Shown here: positions 33,726-37,176 of the stretch, piece by piece
Layout: every line of letters starts with the position of its first letter
How positions within the stretch are numbered: position 1 is the first letter of the stretch
Made by a program: the position numbers and the translations under genes
Origin: Bryobacterales bacterium
GTDB taxonomy: Bacteria; Acidobacteriota; Terriglobia; Bryobacterales; Bryobacteraceae
Length of the DNA: 37,176 bases
Assembly: GCA_003164035.1 (NCBI GenBank)
Contig: PLRS01000008.1
Location: 1-37,176, forward strand
Direction: 5' to 3'
The notes under the pieces: model-generated
Database searches by the model: none
Seen by the model: only the letters and a program-made list of their open reading frames with translations
Told to the model about the DNA's origin: nothing

Positions 33726-33772
33726 CGATGGGAAACCTTTGTCGGAGACGCTATGATATCACTGGAGAACCG

Positions 33773-34339
33773 ATGGGACCGGACCATTCCTCACAGATTA
33801 CCGGCCTGCTGGTACGGTGGCGCGAAGGGGACGAAGACGCCGCCGGGCACATCGTCGAGGCAGTTTATCGCGAATTGCGGCGCCTGGCCTCAATCTATCT
33901 CAGCCGGGAACCCGGCATGATGACGCTGCAGCCCACCGCGCTGGTGAACGATCTGTGCGTCAATATGCTCTCCGGCGCGCCGGTGAGTTGCGAGAACCGG
34001 CTGCACTTCCTGCATGTGGCCGCCCGTCAGATGCGGCGCATGATCGTAGATTATGTCAGGCGCCGGAGTATGCAGAAACGCGGGGGCTACGAACGGCCGG
34101 TTTCCCTGGATGAAGCCCGCGACCATGCCATCGAAGTAGACGATCGGGTGGCCGCGGTGAATGACGCGTTGGCACGCCTGGAGGGCCTGGACGCCCGCGC
34201 GGCCGCGGTCGTGGAGATGCGGTATTTCGGCGGGTTGACGGAGCGGGAGATTGGCGACATCCTGCTGATTTCCACCGCCACGGTCAAGCGCGACTGGGAA
34301 TTCGCCCGTTCCTGGTTGCTGGCGCAATTGAAAGCTTGA
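33773..34339 (+). CDS. ECF-like RNA polymerase sigma factor (TIGR02999 type)
   Basis: A 188-aa sigma factor. Region 2 includes AAGHIVEAVYRELRRLASIYLSRE, TLQPTALVNDLCVNM, and FLHVAARQMRRMIVDYVRRR. Region 4 is DARAAAVVEMRYFGGLTEREIGDILLISTATVKRDWEFARSWL, a helix-turn-helix for the -35 box. The TALVNDxC and HFLHVAARxMRR segments are characteristic of the TIGR02999 sigma group. I see no anti-sigma factor gene next to it. Its divergent neighbour is the membrane Ser/Thr kinase, the probable regulator. The start at ATG 33773 has GGAGAA about 4 bases upstream, and TATGAT (33752-33757) may be the -10 box. Confidence 0.93.
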   Translation: MGPDHSSQITGLLVRWREGDEDAAGHIVEAVYRELRRLASIYLSREPGMMTLQPTALVNDLCVNMLSGAPVSCENRLHFLHVAARQMRRMIVDYVRRRSMQKRGGYERPVSLDEARDHAIEVDDRVAAVNDALARLEGLDARAAAVVEMRYFGGLTEREIGDILLISTATVKRDWEFARSWLLAQLKA

Positions 34340-34855
34340 TCCACGGAAGTGTCTCGGGGGGCACTGAGGGGCGGCGCGGGAACAGGTCCGCTGATGTGCG
34401 GCAGTCCTGCGTTTTTCGGAATTCCTGCCCAAAGATTCTGGCATATCCGGGAATTCTGTTGACGGCTCTTTTCAACTGGACAGCGTCCGCTATCCGTCCG
34501 CTCAAATCCGGTGAATGGCCGGCGCCACGGAGGGCGCGTGGACCTGCGCGCGGGGGCCCGGGTAGAGGCGCGCCCATATTTCGGCATCGGTCGCCCGCCG
34601 AGTGTGTCACTCCGACTCGGTAGTGTCTACCGTCCCACATCGGGCGGTGTCTGCACCATGGACAGTAAGAGGCAAATCACCACCAAAACCCCAAGCCCGG
34701 CTGCCACTAACATGATCGTGTACTCCCGTTATGGTTTTTGCTAGCAGTTTAGGGGCCACAACTTAAAGGCGGTGAATCCGGTGTCCGCCGGTAACCACCG
34801 GGCGTTCGCCGAAAACCGCACGGTTCCTTCCGGCGCCGGGCCGTAAGCTGGGGTC
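34340..34855. other. 516-bp gap; no large gene
   Basis: Between the sigma-factor gene and the LiaF-like gene I see no frame that looks like a normal protein. The one candidate is the very short minus-strand frame at 34627-34713. A hexamer TTGACG at about 34460 is not followed by a good -10 box. No repeat of the dispersed families is present here. Confidence 0.5.
34627..34713 (-). CDS. Possible 28-aa single-span membrane protein
   Basis: From ATG 34713 the minus strand reads MLVAAGLGVLVVICLLL, then SMVQTPPDVGR and a stop. This is one hydrophobic helix with a short polar tail. GGGAG lies about 10 bases upstream as a ribosome binding site. The size and topology resemble small membrane subunits or regulators such as KdpF-type proteins, but there is no sequence match I recognise. 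The opposite strand also has a 28-codon frame here, with polar composition, which is less likely. Confidence 0.35.
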   Translation of the reverse strand: MLVAAGLGVLVVICLLLSMVQTPPDVGR

Positions 34856-35587
34856 ATGAAAGCACAGAATTCTTACGAACCACAGCGGGACACCCAACAA
34901 CGCCTGGTGCCGGCCATCGTGCTCATCGCCGTCGGCGCGATCTTTTTCCTCAACAATCTGCACATTCTCGCCTGGCACGAAATCTGGGCGTACTGGCCGG
35001 TGGCGCTGATCGCGGCCGGGCTGTACAAAGTCGTCGACACGGACGAAGCGTCGCACCGAATTGTGGGCGGCGTGCTGATGGCGGTCGGGGGCCTGCTGCT
35101 GGCCGACAACCTGGGCTACATCGAGTTCAGTTGGAACCAGATGTGGCCGCTGCTGCTGATCGGCCTGGGGCTGATGTTGCTGTTCGAAAGGGCCGGCTGG
35201 CTTTGGACGGGCCATCGCTCCTGGAACGCCACCACCGCATCGAGCGCCAACGTGCTTTTCGAAAGTGCGGTTTTTGGCGGCGGCAAACGAAGGATAGTGG
35301 TTTCCGATTTTCGCGGCGGCAAAGTGGACGCGGTGTTCGGCGGGTTTGAAATCGACCTGCGCAATTGCGACATTGCGGGCGATTCCGCGGTGCTCGAGCT
35401 CAACGCGGTTTTTGGCGGGGTGGAGTTGCGTATTCCCGAAAACTGGTCCGTGGTGTGTAAGGGGGCGGGAGTGTTCGGAGGCTACAGCGACGAAACCCAC
35501 CACCCCACCCCCGGCCAGTTCCCCAACTTCAAGCAGTTGATCTGCAAGGGCGGAGCGGTATTTGGCGGGGTGGTGATCAAGAACTGA
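34856..35587 (+). CDS. LiaF-like membrane protein
   Basis: A 243-aa protein with four hydrophobic segments in the first 125 residues (LVPAIVLIAVGAIFFLNNL, IWAYWPVALIAAGLY, IVGGVLMAVGGLLLADNLG, MWPLLLIGLGLMLLF), as in DUF5668/LiaF N-terminal regions. The C-terminal beta-solenoid-like region has five VFGG repeats (AVFGGGK, AVFGGFE, AVFGGVE, GVFGGYS, AVFGGVV), as in the LiaF C-terminal domain (PF09922). LiaF proteins restrain envelope-stress sensor kinases. A LytS-type kinase gene follows after 4 bp, so the two should work together in sensing the envelope. The start is ATG 34856. Confidence 0.9.
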   Translation: MKAQNSYEPQRDTQQRLVPAIVLIAVGAIFFLNNLHILAWHEIWAYWPVALIAAGLYKVVDTDEASHRIVGGVLMAVGGLLLADNLGYIEFSWNQMWPLLLIGLGLMLLFERAGWLWTGHRSWNATTASSANVLFESAVFGGGKRRIVVSDFRGGKVDAVFGGFEIDLRNCDIAGDSAVLELNAVFGGVELRIPENWSVVCKGAGVFGGYSDETHHPTPGQFPNFKQLICKGGAVFGGVVIKN

Positions 35588-35591
35588 CCCC

Positions 35592-36647
35592 ATGCATCCG
35601 ATTCTGGTATCGCGGCGCCGGTTGCTGGGCTACCTGGCGGGTTGGGTTCCGTTGGCGGCCTTGCTGGTATTGCTGAACCGCTCGGCGGGCGGAGCCGGCT
35701 GGCGGCAGGGGGCGGCGGCCATCGGGCCGGCGTGCTTCCTCTATGCCTTCGCGTGTCTATCCTCCTGGTACCTTTGCCGGATTCGGCCGCTGGCCATGGC
35801 GGCATCTTTCGCCACGGCGGTGAATTTTGCCGCCGCGGCGGCCGCCGGCGGTCTGCTGCTGGCCGGTGCCGGGGGATTCGCGGCCTGGTCGTTCAATGTG
35901 CCGCCGCCGCAGTTGGGCCTCCTGTTCGGGGTAGGCTTTCTGCTCTACCTGCTTTCGGCCGGATTGCACTACGCGGCGCTGGGGGTGGAAAGCTCGCGGC
36001 AGGCCGAGCGCCGCGCCGCCGAGGCTCGCACCCTGGCGCGGGAAGCCGAACTGCAGGCTTTGCGCGCCCAGTTGAATCCGCATTTCCTGTTCAACAGCCT
36101 GCATTCGATCGCGGCGCTGGCCACGCTCGATGGGGAACGCGCGCGCGAAATGTGCGTGCGGCTGGCGGACTTTCTGCGCGCCAGCCTGGGCTTCGGCGGA
36201 CGGCAGACGATCCCGCTCGAGGAAGAGCTGACGCTGGCGCGCCGGTACCTGGATGTGGAGCAGGTGCGTTTCGGCCGGCGCCTGCGGGTGGAGGAAGCGA
36301 TCGAATCCGCCTGCCGCGGCTGCGCCATCCCCGCCTTGCTGCTGCAGCCGCTGGTGGAAAATGCGGTGAAGCACGGGATTTCCGGCCTGACCGAAGGCGG
36401 CGTCATCCGCCTGGCCGCCGAGCGTACGGGCAGCGTGGTGACGATCACGCTCGAAAACGCCTGCGACCCGGAATCGAGCGCCGCCCGTAAGTCCGGCCTC
36501 GGCCTGGAGCATGTTCGCCGCCGCCTGGAGGTGAGCTACGGCGACGAGGCCAGCATGGAAGCCGGCCAGCGGGAGGGATCGTTCCGGGTGCGGCTGAGGC
36601 TGCCGTGCGAAAAAGCGGTCAGCGGTCAGCGATCAGCGATCAGCTAA
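35592..36647 (+). CDS. LytS/YehU-type sensor histidine kinase ending in repeat-derived codons
   Basis: A 351-aa membrane kinase with about four N-terminal helices (up to about 135), a short coiled coil (QAERRAAEARTLAREAELQALRAQ), and the His_kinase domain (PF06580) with His 164 in QLNPHFLFNSLHSIA. The ATPase domain has LLQPLVENAVKHGI and a glycine-rich box GLGLEHVRRRLEVSYG. The normal end would be near RVRLRLP. The remaining residues CEKAVSGQRSAIS are translated from the heptamer repeat at 36613-36645, which also precedes the TAA stop. Such kinases usually work with a LytTR response regulator encoded directly downstream; here repeats follow instead. Confidence 0.92.
   Translation: MHPILVSRRRLLGYLAGWVPLAALLVLLNRSAGGAGWRQGAAAIGPACFLYAFACLSSWYLCRIRPLAMAASFATAVNFAAAAAAGGLLLAGAGGFAAWSFNVPPPQLGLLFGVGFLLYLLSAGLHYAALGVESSRQAERRAAEARTLAREAELQALRAQLNPHFLFNSLHSIAALATLDGERAREMCVRLADFLRASLGFGGRQTIPLEEELTLARRYLDVEQVRFGRRLRVEEAIESACRGCAIPALLLQPLVENAVKHGISGLTEGGVIRLAAERTGSVVTITLENACDPESSAARKSGLGLEHVRRRLEVSYGDEASMEAGQREGSFRVRLRLPCEKAVSGQRSAIS
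36613..36645 (+). repeat. Heptamer-ladder repeat, family D copy 2
   Basis: Four tandem heptamers (GGTCAGC, GGTCAGC, GATCAGC, GATCAGC) with AAGC in front match one arm of the pair at 28398-28495. A further GATCAGC lies at about 36650. The repeat forms the last sense codons of the LytS-type kinase gene, with TAA at 36645-36647. Confidence 0.8.
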
Positions 36648-36689
36648 AGGATCAGCGCTTGGCGGGCACCGGCGCCAGTCAGCGACAAC

Positions 36690-36800
36690 TTAGCACCCGA
36701 TTTCGGAATTACGGCCACGGATTAAGAAACCGCTCACTGGCGGTCGCGGCACGGTTCCGATTGTTTCCGAGCCGCGACCGCCGGGGAGCGGTTGCCCGGA
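36690..36800. repeat. Palindromic repeat, family A copy 4, decayed
   Basis: Inverted arms between 36730 and 36791 (CCGCTCACTGGCGGTCGCGG against CCGCGACCGCCGGGGAGCGG) match the internal hairpin of family A. The loop is shortened to about 11 bases. The left side keeps TTAGCACCC (36690-36698); the right end is no longer recognisable. It sits with repeats D2 and B3 in the 335-bp gap 36648-36982, which holds no gene. Confidence 0.65.
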
Positions 36801-36828
36801 AATACGTTAGCGTCGGGTCAAAAAACAG

Positions 36829-36893
36829 GTGGGCAGGTTCGCGAAGCGAAGAGCCGCCTGAAAGGCGGCTGCAGCCATGATTGGCTGCCCCAC
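36829..36893. repeat. Palindromic repeat, family B copy 3, shortened
   Basis: It starts GTGGGCAG and ends GGCTGCCCCAC. The right half, GCCGCCTGAAAGGCGGCTGCAG and on, matches copies at 10765 and 16143, but the left internal stem is missing. Confidence 0.65.
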
Positions 36894-36982
36894 AGCGTAG
36901 AATCGGTGGGCCGTAATACATGGTCTGACCAGTTATTTATTGGACACTACATCAGCGAATTATGAACCTGTGAACTTAGCCG

Positions 36983-37176
<194 letters not shown>

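Noticed and set aside
34450-34500. TTGACG and TGGCAT in 34430-34470 as sigma-70 or sigma-54 promoters
   Set aside because: No fitting -10 box at 16-18 bases, and the -24/-12 spacing for sigma-54 is not met.

Overview
The window is a high-GC chromosomal segment, most likely from an acidobacterium of the Solibacter/Bryobacter type. The best lineage clue is a large secreted protein (24944-26590) with the repeat pattern of the TIGR03437 family, which is expanded in Solibacter. Supporting clues are the Ser/Thr kinase with a TPR-like tail facing a TIGR02999-type sigma factor, and dispersed palindromic repeats. I see no rRNA, tRNA, CRISPR array, prophage or intact transposase.

Layout. 1-801: a truncated Kir-type potassium channel (minus). 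1187-2717: an unnamed conserved protein overlapping an HpnB-like glycosyltransferase. 3008-5535: a PcrA/UvrD helicase translationally coupled to a 52-residue, extremely basic protein. 5648-8099: an amino-acid permease and a serine O-acetyltransferase-like hexapeptide-repeat enzyme. 8160-10598: an M1-like metallopeptidase (minus). 10936-14147: a CHASE2 histidine kinase coupled to an NtrC-type sigma-54 activator. 14220-16028: a Tat-exported Gfo/Idh/MocA protein and a convergent redoxin, separated by a small MITE-like palindrome. 16313-19757 (minus): undecaprenyl diphosphate synthase, a winged-helix regulator with its membrane-protein partner and a palindromic promoter, and an ArnT/PMT-like glycosyltransferase. 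20122-22069: a DUF433 antitoxin with a truncated toxin gene, a secreted acetamidase/formamidase-like protein and a FUSC-like membrane protein. 22056-26590 (minus): a DUF4159 protein with a beta-lactamase-fold hydrolase, a DinB-like protein and the TIGR03437 protein. 26735-27348: a double-BON periplasmic protein with a clear terminator. 27438-33725 (minus): a membrane-anchored coiled-coil protein, an acyl-CoA carboxylase beta subunit, a zinc-ribbon membrane protein and the large Ser/Thr kinase, which diverges from the sigma factor at 33773. 34856-36647: a LiaF-like protein and a LytS-type histidine kinase without a neighbouring response regulator. The window ends in a SEC-C zinc-binding protein.

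The least ordinary content is between and at the edges of genes. At least four families of short palindromic or tandem repeats occur. One (GGTGCTTA ends, long internal hairpin, four copies) has apparent 9-bp target duplications at two copies, so it looks like a non-autonomous mobile element. A second repeat supplies the last codons and stop codon of the LytS-type kinase. Other points of interest are the basic mini-protein coupled to PcrA, the truncated toxin-antitoxin pair, the M1 peptidase lacking the aminopeptidase GxMEN motif, and two possible very small genes. I find no clear multi-gene defence or biosynthetic system in the window.
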